Source of the DNA: Halomonas sp. HL-48
Lineage (GTDB): Bacteria; Pseudomonadota; Gammaproteobacteria; Pseudomonadales; Halomonadaceae
NCBI RefSeq assembly: GCF_001314875.1
Contig: NZ_LJZS01000020.1
Coordinates: forward strand, 1-64,000
DNA: 64,000 nucleotides
Direction of reading: 5' to 3'
Position 1 is the stretch's first letter. Every line of letters starts with the position of its first letter. This document shows, one piece after another, positions 54,000-61,943 of the stretch. The notes beneath the pieces were generated by a model. It had not been told where the DNA came from. It did not search any database and saw only the letters and a list, made by a program, of their open reading frames with translations. The translations under genes were made by a program, and so were the position numbers.

Positions 54000-54548
54000 A
54001 TGACCGATACACCGCCCAAGCCACCCGAAGAGCAGGGCCGCTGGGAACGGCGGGTGGAAAGCGCGCTCTGGAACTCGCGGTTTCTGGTCATGCTTGCCGT
54101 GGTGCCAAGCCTGCTGGGTTCTTTGATGCTGTTTATCGTCGGTACCGTGGATATTTTAAAAATAGTGGCTGACGTGATGGGCTATTACTTATTGGGCGGT
54201 ACCCAGGATATTCATGAAAGCTTGGTGCCCGATATTATCATTGCGGTGGATATCTATCTGATTGCTATCGTAATGCTGATTTTTAGCTTGGGTGTTTACC
54301 GGCTGTTTGTCTCCCGCATTGATCAAGCCGAAGAGAGCACCCTGCGCCACCCCTTTAACGTCGCATCATTGGATCAGCTCAAGGATAAAATCGCCCGGGT
54401 GGTGATTCTGGCGGTGATTATCGAGTTTTTCCGTGCGGTGGTGGATATCCGCTTTGCCACCCCGCTTGAGGCGATCTACCTGGCGCTGTCGGTACTCGCG
54501 CTGGCCGCGGCCCTTTATCTGATGAGCCTCGGCCACAAAAAGGAATAG
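54000..54548 (+). CDS. yqhA: YqhA-family (UPF0114) inner-membrane protein
   Basis: A 182-residue protein with about four membrane helices and the YqhA blocks NSRFLVMLAVVPSLLGSLMLF and RHPFNVASLDQLKDKIARVV. The role of the family is unknown; conserved gene neighbourhoods elsewhere place it with envelope functions. An AAGGAG site precedes ATG 54000. It ends 12 bases from the convergent serine hydrolase gene. Confidence 0.85.
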   Translation: MTDTPPKPPEEQGRWERRVESALWNSRFLVMLAVVPSLLGSLMLFIVGTVDILKIVADVMGYYLLGGTQDIHESLVPDIIIAVDIYLIAIVMLIFSLGVYRLFVSRIDQAEESTLRHPFNVASLDQLKDKIARVVILAVIIEFFRAVVDIRFATPLEAIYLALSVLALAAALYLMSLGHKKE

Positions 54549-54560
54549 CTTGGGCGAGTG

Positions 54561-55607
54561 TCACGAGCCTTGAGCGGTATCGTATGTGAGCAGCGCCGCG
54601 ACCAGCGCATTCAGACGCTCCTGGAACTGCCCGCCGGGTGAGGGCGGGTTGGGGTCTGCAGTGATCACGACGGTCAGCGCGCGCTCCGGGACAACAAACA
54701 GTGCCTGGCCCCCGAACCCCCGCCCATAGTAAGCATCCTCACCGCCTAGCCGGGTGATAAACCAGCCGTAGCCATAGCCGTCGCCCGTCCAGCGTGATGT
54801 TCCGCGCGGCGTCCACGACTGCTCGACCCAGCTCTCCGGCAGCACGCGTTCAGCGTTGCCGTTGCCATCCTCCACGATGCCATCGTTGCGATACAGTTCG
54901 CCTATTTCCACCAGCGCCCGTGGCGACATCTGCATGTCGTTTCCGCCGAAATAGATGCCCTGGGGGTCTTGTAGCCAAGGCGGTATCGCGATGCCCAGTG
55001 GCTCGGCCAGCAGGCGCTGGGCAAGGGCATAGGTCGATTCGCCGCTGGCTTCGGTCAGCGCTGCGGAAAGCAGATGGCTGGAGCCGGTGGAATACAGCAT
55101 GCGTCCGCCTGGCTCGTCGACAAAGGGCCGGGTCAGGGCGTATTCGACCCAGTTGGGGCTGGCCACCCAGGCGCTGTAGTTCTGCCCGGAGGTGCGTTCG
55201 AGCCCCGCCTGCAGCGAAAGCAGGTGGCTGACGGTAATCTCGTCAACCTCAGGGGCCGCTGCCTGGGGTACGCGAGCCCCCAGCAGAGAGACCAGCGGCT
55301 GATCGGCTGACGCGACAATCTCGGCCTCGATAGCAGCGCCCACCAGCGCTGCGAGCACGGTTTTGGAAAGCGACTTGATATTGGCCGGTGTAGCAACGCC
55401 GGGCCCGCCCTGGTGGTGCTCGTGCACAATCTCGCCCTGATGAGCCACCACAATGCTGTGCAGGCGTGAGTAGCCCCGCGCCTCATCGCTCAGGGACTGC
55501 AGCGCAGCGGCGCTTGGAGCGTCGGATGTTTCCTGGGCAAACAGGGTGGAGGAGAACGGCGAGACAGCGAGAACACTAATGCAGGCGACAGAAAACAGCG
55601 AGCGCAT
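54561..55607 (-). CDS. Exported serine hydrolase, class C beta-lactamase/esterase fold
   Basis: A 348-residue protein with a signal peptide ending near residue 24 (STLFAQE). The nucleophile motif is Ser79-x-x-Lys82 (SLSK), the second motif is the tyrosine in LYSTGSSHLL, and GRGFGGQ replaces the KTG box. This set is typical of the broad beta-lactamase/D-aminopeptidase/EstB family rather than of true AmpC. The natural substrate (peptide, ester or amide) is not evident. It stands alone on the minus strand. Confidence 0.83.
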   Translation of the reverse strand: MRSLFSVACISVLAVSPFSSTLFAQETSDAPSAAALQSLSDEARGYSRLHSIVVAHQGEIVHEHHQGGPGVATPANIKSLSKTVLAALVGAAIEAEIVASADQPLVSLLGARVPQAAAPEVDEITVSHLLSLQAGLERTSGQNYSAWVASPNWVEYALTRPFVDEPGGRMLYSTGSSHLLSAALTEASGESTYALAQRLLAEPLGIAIPPWLQDPQGIYFGGNDMQMSPRALVEIGELYRNDGIVEDGNGNAERVLPESWVEQSWTPRGTSRWTGDGYGYGWFITRLGGEDAYYGRGFGGQALFVVPERALTVVITADPNPPSPGGQFQERLNALVAALLTYDTAQGS

Positions 55608-55805
55608 GGCAAACCCTCAGCGGTTGGGAACCCCTTTGAGCGCATTGGGCTCCTGGGGTTCCTGGCGCGACGGGTAATAGGTAAACAACAGGTAACAGCT
55701 TGAATATGCAACCGATGAGGTACGCAAAGCTGGCAAAGGGCTGCTAGGCTTGAAACACAAACAGGCAATTGCCTCTCAATCGCACAACACGCAAGGAGTG
55801 CTGTC

Positions 55806-55880
55806 ATGAACAATATTATCTATATCGTCGGGCTGATCGTGGTCGTTCTATTTATTCTTTCGTTTCTCGGCCTGCGTTAA
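55806..55880 (+). CDS. Small single-span membrane peptide, 24 residues
   Basis: The reading frame encodes Met-Asn-Asn-Ile-Ile-Tyr followed by an almost wholly hydrophobic Val/Ile/Leu/Phe run and ends Gly-Leu-Arg. AAGGAG lies seven bases before the ATG, an ideal ribosome site, which strongly supports translation despite the tiny size. The chain is just long enough to cross the membrane once with a basic C-terminus. Function unknown; similar short membrane peptides usually modulate a larger membrane partner. Confidence 0.72.
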   Translation: MNNIIYIVGLIVVVLFILSFLGLR

Positions 55881-55897
55881 TTCGTTTGAGGCTTAGG

Positions 55898-56203
55898 CTA
55901 GGCGCAGTCCGCTGCGCCTTCGCCAAACATATCAAACATCAGCTCACGGCCCATGGGGGTCAGTACAAACCGGCCTTGTTCATTCCGGGTCGCGGCCTGG
56001 CTGGTTTCCAGCACCTGCTGGCAGGTCGCCCAGGCCGGAGCGTTTTGGCTGAGTAACTGCAAGTCCTTACCGGTGAGGCCGCGCTGAGCCAACGTAATTG
56101 TCTCCAGCACATGACCGTTGTCGTAAAGCATCTCAGCCACGACGGCCAAACACTGGCGTAAGCTTCGCTGAACGTGACTGGCAGTGGACATATCGCTGGG
56201 CAT
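55898..56203 (-). CDS. Hypothetical 101-residue protein
   Basis: I do not recognise a family. The chain looks soluble and helical: SLRQCLAVVAEMLYDNG, TGKDLQLLSQNAPAWATCQQV and a C-terminal LTPMGRELMFDMFGEG. The TPMGR stretch resembles the wing-side end of small winged-helix proteins, so DNA binding is possible but weakly supported. ATG 56203 is preceded by AGGAG at six bases; the frame extends upstream to 56236 without a site. Confidence 0.6.
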   Translation of the reverse strand: MPSDMSTASHVQRSLRQCLAVVAEMLYDNGHVLETITLAQRGLTGKDLQLLSQNAPAWATCQQVLETSQAATRNEQGRFVLTPMGRELMFDMFGEGAADCA

Positions 56204-56411
56204 TTCCTTCTCCTGATACGTTAGCTCGGCACGCACTGACGCTTGATATTGCTAAATCAGCACCTGTATTGCAGTGCATTATAAACGAAAGTCGATATTA
56301 GACCAACGTCTAGGCTTTATTTTCCCCCGGCGGCCCGTCATCAAATCCCCAACGACGTGATAAGCTCGCTTGTACTTTCGCCACCCGTATTGATGAGTGA
56401 GTTAACACGGC

Positions 56412-57734
56412 ATGCATATCAGTGTTTTTGGAACCGGTTACGTAGGGTTGGTCGCAGGCGCTTGCCTGGCCGACGTCGGCCATCAAGTCACCTGCATGGA
56501 CGTTAACGCCGAGCGGATTGCTCGACTGAACGCCGGTGAAATCCCGATCTTCGAGCCGGGTCTCAGCACTATCGTTGCCCATAACGTCGACGCCGGTCGG
56601 CTGAGCTTTACCACCGACGCCGAGCAAGCCGTCCACGAGGGCGAATTGCTGTTCATCGCCGTGGGCACGCCGCCGGATGAAGACGGCAGCGCCGATTTGC
56701 GCTACGTGCTGAATGTCGCGCGCACCATTGCCGAGCACATGAACGATTACAAGCTGGTCATCGACAAATCCACCGTGCCGGTGGGGACCGCCGAAAAAGT
56801 CCATGCCGCCATGGCCGAAACCCTGGCCGCGCGCGGCGCGGAGATTCCTTTTGATGTGTGCTCCAACCCCGAATTCATGAAGGAAGGCGCGGCGATCGAA
56901 GACTTCACCCGCGGCGCGCGGATTGTCGTCGGCACCGACAGCGAGCACGTCAAGGCGCGCATGCACGAGTGCTACGCGCCGTATAACCGTAACCACGACA
57001 AGCTGATGTTCATGAGCGTCCGCGCGGCAGAACTCACCAAATACGCCGCCAACGCCATGCTGGCCACCAAGATCAGCTTCATGAACGAAATGGCCAACCT
57101 CGCCGAGCGGCTCGATGTGGATATTGAAGACGTGCGCCGCGGTATCGGCAGCGACCCGCGCATTGGCTACCACTTCATTTATCCCGGCTGCGGCTATGGC
57201 GGCTCGTGTTTCCCCAAGGATGTGCAGGCGCTCGAGCGCGCCGCCCGCCAGTTGGGGTACACGCCTGCGCTGTTAAGCGCGGTGGAAACGGTCAACCAGC
57301 AGCAAAAGCTCACGCTGTTCACCAAACTGCAAACAGCGCTGGGTAACCTGGAAGGTAAGACCATTGCGGTATGGGGGCTGGCGTTCAAACCCAACACCGA
57401 TGACATGCGCGAAGCCCCCAGCCGCACCTTGATGGAAGCGCTCTGGCAGGCAGGCGCCAAGGTGCAGGCGTTCGACCCGGAAGCCATGGCCGAATGCCGC
57501 CGCATTTACGGCGAACGCGATGACCTGATGCTCGCCGGCGACCGTATCCAGGCGGTCAAAGGCGCCGATGCCCTGGTGATCTGCACCGAATGGAAAGCGT
57601 TTCGCAGCGTCGACCTGGAATGGCTGGCCGGCCAGCTCAACGACCGCGTGATCGTGGATGGGCGCAATCTGTTTGCCCCCGAGGCCGTGAGGGAAGCGGG
57701 GCTTACGTATCTTGGGGTTGGGCGGCGTGGTTAA
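56412..57734 (+). CDS. ugd: UDP-glucose 6-dehydrogenase
   Basis: A 440-residue enzyme oxidising UDP-glucose to UDP-glucuronate with two [19 protein letters not shown] (residues 6-21) is the nucleotide motif, [12 protein letters not shown] lies near 154-165, Lys210 is in [13 protein letters not shown], and the catalytic Cys266 is in [10 protein letters not shown]. The C-terminal third carries [17 protein letters not shown]. The length is normal. It would serve capsule or exopolysaccharide synthesis and sits alone immediately before the flagellar locus. Confidence 0.95.
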   Translation: MHISVFGTGYVGLVAGACLADVGHQVTCMDVNAERIARLNAGEIPIFEPGLSTIVAHNVDAGRLSFTTDAEQAVHEGELLFIAVGTPPDEDGSADLRYVLNVARTIAEHMNDYKLVIDKSTVPVGTAEKVHAAMAETLAARGAEIPFDVCSNPEFMKEGAAIEDFTRGARIVVGTDSEHVKARMHECYAPYNRNHDKLMFMSVRAAELTKYAANAMLATKISFMNEMANLAERLDVDIEDVRRGIGSDPRIGYHFIYPGCGYGGSCFPKDVQALERAARQLGYTPALLSAVETVNQQQKLTLFTKLQTALGNLEGKTIAVWGLAFKPNTDDMREAPSRTLMEALWQAGAKVQAFDPEAMAECRRIYGERDDLMLAGDRIQAVKGADALVICTEWKAFRSVDLEWLAGQLNDRVIVDGRNLFAPEAVREAGLTYLGVGRRG

Positions 57735-57798
57735 CTCGGGGAATAGCAAACATACACGGTGCGGAAACACACCGTTACGAAAAAAAGGCTATTGTGGT

Positions 57799-57825
57799 TC
57801 AAGTTACGTCTGAGTAAGCCGACGG
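57799..57825 (+). promoter_or_regulatory. Weak sigma-28-like promoter before first fliD
   Basis: TCAAGTTA, 11 bases, then GCCGACGG compares with the sigma-28 consensus TAAAGTTT-N11-GCCGATAA at six of eight and five of eight positions. The spacing is exact. It lies about 105 bases before the first fliD start. Confidence 0.45.
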
Positions 57826-57929
57826 GTTTAAGTATGAACATAAGTAAATGCTGAGCATAGCTTCGAGAATGATAGGAAGCGTTAAGGATGATTGGCTCAG
57901 CAAAATGCATCGGATAGAGGCAATACAGT

Positions 57930-59282
57930 ATGTCTTCCATTACTTCACTAGGCGTCGGGTCTGGCTTGGACCTCAATGGCATTCTTGGTCAGCTTCAAGA
58001 AGCAGAACAGCAGAAGCTGGAGCCTATCCAGGACAGTATTGAAACCGCAGAAACTGAGATTACCGCTTACGGAAAACTTAAGAGTGCTCTTTCTGAACTG
58101 GATAGCTCTGTCAGCCAGTTGAGTGATGCAAGCACCTTCGAAGGGTTGACATCCAATGTTGAAGGCGGGGCGGTGTCAGCGGTGACCAGTAATGACGCAC
58201 AGCCAGGGCGTTACGATGTCAGTGTGGGCAATCTTGCGACAGCAGGCTCACTGGTGACAGAGCGTATTGCCGATATTGCGTCAGACGAAAGCATTGTTGA
58301 TGGTGAACAATCGCTCACCTTCGATGTTGCTGACGGAACGATTGATCCCATTACAATTGCCGATGGCAGCTCGCTTGAAGATATCCGAGATGCTGTTAAT
58401 GCCCAAAGTGGTGGAGCGCTGAACGCATCCATCATCAATGATGGCGAAGGTAATCGACTATCGGTCAATGCCACCGAGACCGGTGCTGATGCGAGCGTGC
58501 TTGGAACCAACTTTACCGACATTCTTTCGGGAGACGTGGTTCTAGAAGATTCAGAAGTACAGCAGGATGGCCAGGATGCCCAGCTAAACGTCAACGGTGT
58601 CGACATTAGCAGCTCAACAAACCAGGTCGAAGACGCCATTCAGGGAGTAACCCTGAATTTGAATGAAGCCAATGCTTCTAGCGTCGTAACGGTTGAACAG
58701 GACGTTGAGTCAATCACCGATTCTGTAGCGGGCTTCGTCGAGAATTTCAATAATACGCGTGGCACCGTAGATGAACTGACGGCTTTTGACCCTGAGACAG
58801 AGCAAGCGGCTGCTTTGAGCGGTGATAGCGCTGCTCGCAGTGTTGAAAGCGCGCTTCGTTCAGCGGTTAGCAACTCCGTGGGTGGTGATGGATTTAATGC
58901 TTTATCGGAAATTGGCGTCTCATTGCAGGTAGATGGAACGCTTTCGCTGGACGAAGACAAGCTGAATGATGTCGTGACCAATCAGCCAGAGGCCGTATCA
59001 GAGTTTTTCACCGGTTCCGATTCAGTGATGGGCATGGGTGAGCAACTTAGCAATGCGCTGGACCGCGCAATTGGTCCATCGGGGCGGCTAGACGGGGCCA
59101 TTGACGCCACTGAATCGCGAGCCAGTTCGTTGAACGATCGACTGGTGACGACAGAAGAGCGTATTACCCAAACGATAGATCGCTACCGTACTGAGTTTAC
59201 GCAGTTGGACACCATGATGTCGGAAATGAACCAAACTGGGGCCTATCTATCCCAGCAGTTGGCGGGTATGCAGCAAGGTTAA
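57930..59282 (+). CDS. fliD: Flagellar filament cap protein, first copy
   Basis: A 450-residue FliD. The N-terminal domain begins SSITSLGVGSGLDLNGILGQ and continues with a coiled-coil heptad region to about 60; the FliD_C domain spans roughly 210-440 and ends in TQLDTMMSEMNQTGAYLSQQ. FliD caps the filament tip and guides flagellin folding. The protein is rich in Asp, Glu and Ser, as expected for an exposed protein in a halophile. A second, divergent fliD follows at 59515. A strong terminator closes this gene, so each copy is its own transcription unit. Confidence 0.93.
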   Translation: MSSITSLGVGSGLDLNGILGQLQEAEQQKLEPIQDSIETAETEITAYGKLKSALSELDSSVSQLSDASTFEGLTSNVEGGAVSAVTSNDAQPGRYDVSVGNLATAGSLVTERIADIASDESIVDGEQSLTFDVADGTIDPITIADGSSLEDIRDAVNAQSGGALNASIINDGEGNRLSVNATETGADASVLGTNFTDILSGDVVLEDSEVQQDGQDAQLNVNGVDISSSTNQVEDAIQGVTLNLNEANASSVVTVEQDVESITDSVAGFVENFNNTRGTVDELTAFDPETEQAAALSGDSAARSVESALRSAVSNSVGGDGFNALSEIGVSLQVDGTLSLDEDKLNDVVTNQPEAVSEFFTGSDSVMGMGEQLSNALDRAIGPSGRLDGAIDATESRASSLNDRLVTTEERITQTIDRYRTEFTQLDTMMSEMNQTGAYLSQQLAGMQQG

Positions 59283-59312
59283 CGCAACATCGCCAACGCC
59301 AGGCTTTGCTGA

Positions 59313-59341
59313 GCCCAAGCGACATGCTTGGGCTTTTTTTT
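59313..59341 (+). terminator. Rho-independent terminator after first fliD
   Basis: GCCCAAGC and GCTTGGGC pair perfectly around a GACAT loop and are followed by eight T residues. Confidence 0.92.
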
Positions 59342-59446
59342 GCCACGAGAAAACTATCAGTGCCTTGATTACTAAACGATATTTTTTCGAAATGTGTCCA
59401 ATATCGTTTTAAATGGTCCGAAATGATTTATTCATGCAATAATTCC

Positions 59447-59473
59447 TAAAAAAATGCTCATACGTGCCGATAT
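59447..59473 (+). promoter_or_regulatory. Sigma-28 promoter before second fliD
   Basis: TAAA (59447-59450), 15 bases, then GCCGATAT (59466-59473), matching the sigma-28 (FliA) consensus TAAA-N15-GCCGATAA at all positions but one in the -10 box. It lies about 40 bases upstream of the start codon. Confidence 0.82.
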
Positions 59474-59514
59474 ACAATAATGACTAATACCGATATCACG
59501 CAGGAGTGAATCGT

Positions 59515-60894
59515 ATGGCGGGAATTTCATCACTGGGAATAGGGTCGGGGCTAGATCTCAATGGCCTCCTTGATCAGTTGCGTTCAGCCGAACGGCAACG
59601 TCTAGAACCCATTACAATCCAAAAGAAAACGGAAGAAACAAAAATTTCTGCCTATGGGCGGCTTGAGTCTGCGCTTGGGCGACTGCAGGAGGCCACTGCG
59701 GCACTGAATGACGCATCCTTGTTTGAAGGGCTCACCAATACCCGTGAAAGCGATGCATTTAGTGTTACCAGCAGTGCATCGGCCTCTGCGGGTAGATACG
59801 ACGTAGATGTTCAGCAGCTTGCTCGAGCTGGAAGCTTGGCCACCAACAGTGTGAATGCCCGAGATACGGCGCTGACGGATGCTGGCTCACAGCTTACGCT
59901 CACCTTCAGCAATGATGCTCAAGGCAATCCCGTTACACAAACAATCGACTTGAATGAAAACAGCACGCTTGAAGACATTCGTGACCAAGTCAATGCGTTT
60001 GATTTTGGTGATGGTCCTGGAGTGACGGCGTCTATCATCAACGACGGCAGTGGATACCGTCTGGCTCTCGCCTCAAATGAGACAGGAGAGCAGGCGTCAA
60101 TACAGAATATTTCCTTCAGCAATATTACTGCGGGGGAAACGTTAGCCTCAGATGACACAACACGTTATGCGGGTCGTGATGCACTGCTCAGCGTCAACGG
60201 CATTAATATTTCCAGTGCGACGAACCGAATTGAAGAGGCGATTCAAGGGGTAACGCTCGACCTGACATCGCTAACGGACGGTCCGGAAACGATCGTACTG
60301 GAGCGCGATAACGAGGCGATCAAGACCGCCGTTGAAGAGTTCGTCAGCACCTACAACGAATTTAAATCAACCACAGGCCGCATGACGGCGTTCAGCGGTG
60401 ACCCGGATTCAGCGGGAGACCTGCTAGGCGATAGAACGCTTCGCACCATTGATCAGCGATTACGCCGTGATCTCACCAGCCCTATAGAGGGTGAAGCCTT
60501 CTCTCAGCTATACCAATTAGGTATCACCTTGGATAACCGAGGGCGTTTCGAGCTGGACGAAGGGGTGTTGAATGAGGCCATCAATAACAACATGGAAGGT
60601 GTTGCTGCTTTCTTTTCGGGCGAGACGGCAGATACAGGGTTTGCTGGCAGGCTAGAGGCTTCATTAGAAGCCATGCGTGCATCGGATGGGGTGGTGCAGA
60701 ATGCCATCAATTCATCTGAATCTCGTGTGGATTCACTGGATGAGCGTATCCGTCGCACAGAAGAAAGTATCGAGCGGACGGTAGACCGTTACCGTCGTCA
60801 GTTTGGGCAGTTGGACAAAATGGTTGCCGAAATGAACCAGATCAACGCCTACCTGTTCCAGCAGCTGTCGGTCATGCAGACAGCAAGAAATTAA
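59515..60894 (+). CDS. fliD: Flagellar filament cap protein, second copy
   Basis: A 459-residue FliD paralogue with the same layout as the first: AGISSLGIGSGLDLNGLLDQ start, coiled coil, variable middle, FliD_C domain and a QINAYLFQQLSVMQ end. The two copies agree well at both ends but differ in the centre, the part exposed on the cap. I choose ATG 59515, which has AGGAG upstream; GTG 59506 falls inside that ribosome site. It lies directly before the flagellin gene and has its own sigma-28 promoter. Confidence 0.92.
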   Translation: MAGISSLGIGSGLDLNGLLDQLRSAERQRLEPITIQKKTEETKISAYGRLESALGRLQEATAALNDASLFEGLTNTRESDAFSVTSSASASAGRYDVDVQQLARAGSLATNSVNARDTALTDAGSQLTLTFSNDAQGNPVTQTIDLNENSTLEDIRDQVNAFDFGDGPGVTASIINDGSGYRLALASNETGEQASIQNISFSNITAGETLASDDTTRYAGRDALLSVNGINISSATNRIEEAIQGVTLDLTSLTDGPETIVLERDNEAIKTAVEEFVSTYNEFKSTTGRMTAFSGDPDSAGDLLGDRTLRTIDQRLRRDLTSPIEGEAFSQLYQLGITLDNRGRFELDEGVLNEAINNNMEGVAAFFSGETADTGFAGRLEASLEAMRASDGVVQNAINSSESRVDSLDERIRRTEESIERTVDRYRRQFGQLDKMVAEMNQINAYLFQQLSVMQTARN

Positions 60895-60925
60895 TAATTT
60901 TTTATCAAAAAACTCAAAAATTGAT

Positions 60926-60952
60926 TAAAGAAAGCCGCAGTGGTGCCGTTAA
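60926..60952 (+). promoter_or_regulatory. Sigma-28 promoter of the flagellin gene
   Basis: TAAA (60926-60929), 15 bases, then GCCGTTAA (60945-60952), one mismatch from the GCCGATAA consensus. It lies about 70 bases before the flagellin start codon. Confidence 0.86.
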
Positions 60953-61022
60953 TTATAATAACGGCATCGAACGTGCCGCGACCTGGGCCACAGCGGCCAG
61001 TTAATGACCAAGGAGAACTTCC

Positions 61023-61841
61023 ATGTCAGTTATCAACACGAACGTTACTGCGCTCATCTCGCAAAACAACCTCGCCAGCTCACAGGGCGCATTGTCCAAG
61101 GCACAAGAACGCTTGTCTTCAGGCCTGCGTATCAACAGCGCTTCTGACGATGCTGCTGGTCAGGCCATTGCCAACCGTCTTTCAGCGCAGGTCACTGGCT
61201 CCAGCCAGGCGCAGCGTAATACCAACGACGGTATTTCTCTGGCGCAGACTGCAGAAGGCGGTTTGAACCAGGTGAGTGATAACCTTCAGCGTATTCGTGA
61301 GCTCGCGGTACAGGCGGCTAACGACACGAACACAGCTGAAGACCGTGACTCCATCCAGTTGGAAATCGACGAGCGTGTATCAGAAATTGATCGTATCACC
61401 GAAGCAACTACCTTCAACGGTACATCATTGCTGAATAATGCAGCTGGACTTGATATTCAGGTAGGTGCCAATACTGGTGATGCTGACGTTATCTCGGTTT
61501 CAACAGTTAATGTAACTTCTGCTGAGCTTTCCGTTGATGCCATTGATGTTAGCACTGCTTCTGGAGCTCAAGCGGCTATCGACAACATCGATACAGCGCT
61601 TGAAACCGTTGATACAGAGCGTGCTACTTTGGGTGCCACGATCAACCGGTTCGAGTCAGTGCTTGAGAACCTTGATTCCAACATTGTGAACCTGAGCGAA
61701 GCACGTTCGCGGATCGAGGATGCCGACTTTGCTGTCGAGGTCTCGAATCAGACCCGTGCGCAGATCCTGCAGCAGGCTGGTACATCAGTTCTGGCCCAGG
61801 CCAACCAGACGCCGCAGAACGTACTGTCTCTGCTGGGCTAA
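61023..61841 (+). CDS. fliC: Flagellin
   Basis: A short, 272-residue flagellin. Both conserved ends are complete: [19 protein letters not shown] and [19 protein letters not shown] at the N-terminus, and [20 protein letters not shown] with an [13 protein letters not shown] tail at the C-terminus. The variable central region (about residues 140-185) is only a stub, so the filament surface would be made of D0/D1 with little D2/D3. It is rich in Ser and Thr there ([15 protein letters not shown]), offering O-glycosylation sites for the GT41 enzyme encoded next. AAGGAG precedes the ATG. Confidence 0.96.
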   Translation: MSVINTNVTALISQNNLASSQGALSKAQERLSSGLRINSASDDAAGQAIANRLSAQVTGSSQAQRNTNDGISLAQTAEGGLNQVSDNLQRIRELAVQAANDTNTAEDRDSIQLEIDERVSEIDRITEATTFNGTSLLNNAAGLDIQVGANTGDADVISVSTVNVTSAELSVDAIDVSTASGAQAAIDNIDTALETVDTERATLGATINRFESVLENLDSNIVNLSEARSRIEDADFAVEVSNQTRAQILQQAGTSVLAQANQTPQNVLSLLG

Positions 61842-61872
61842 TCTACAGCAAAAAAGCAGTAGAATGACACTG

Positions 61873-61900
61873 AAGGCTGGCCAATGGGCCAGCCTTTTTT
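61873..61900 (+). terminator. Rho-independent terminator after flagellin gene
   Basis: AAGGCTGGCC and GGCCAGCCTT pair perfectly around an AATG loop and run into a T-stretch. It separates flagellin from the glycosyltransferase gene, which must therefore have its own promoter or depend on read-through. Confidence 0.92.
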
Positions 61901-61943
61901 GTTATGCTGGACGTATATTTTCTAACAAGTTTATGGTGCTTCG

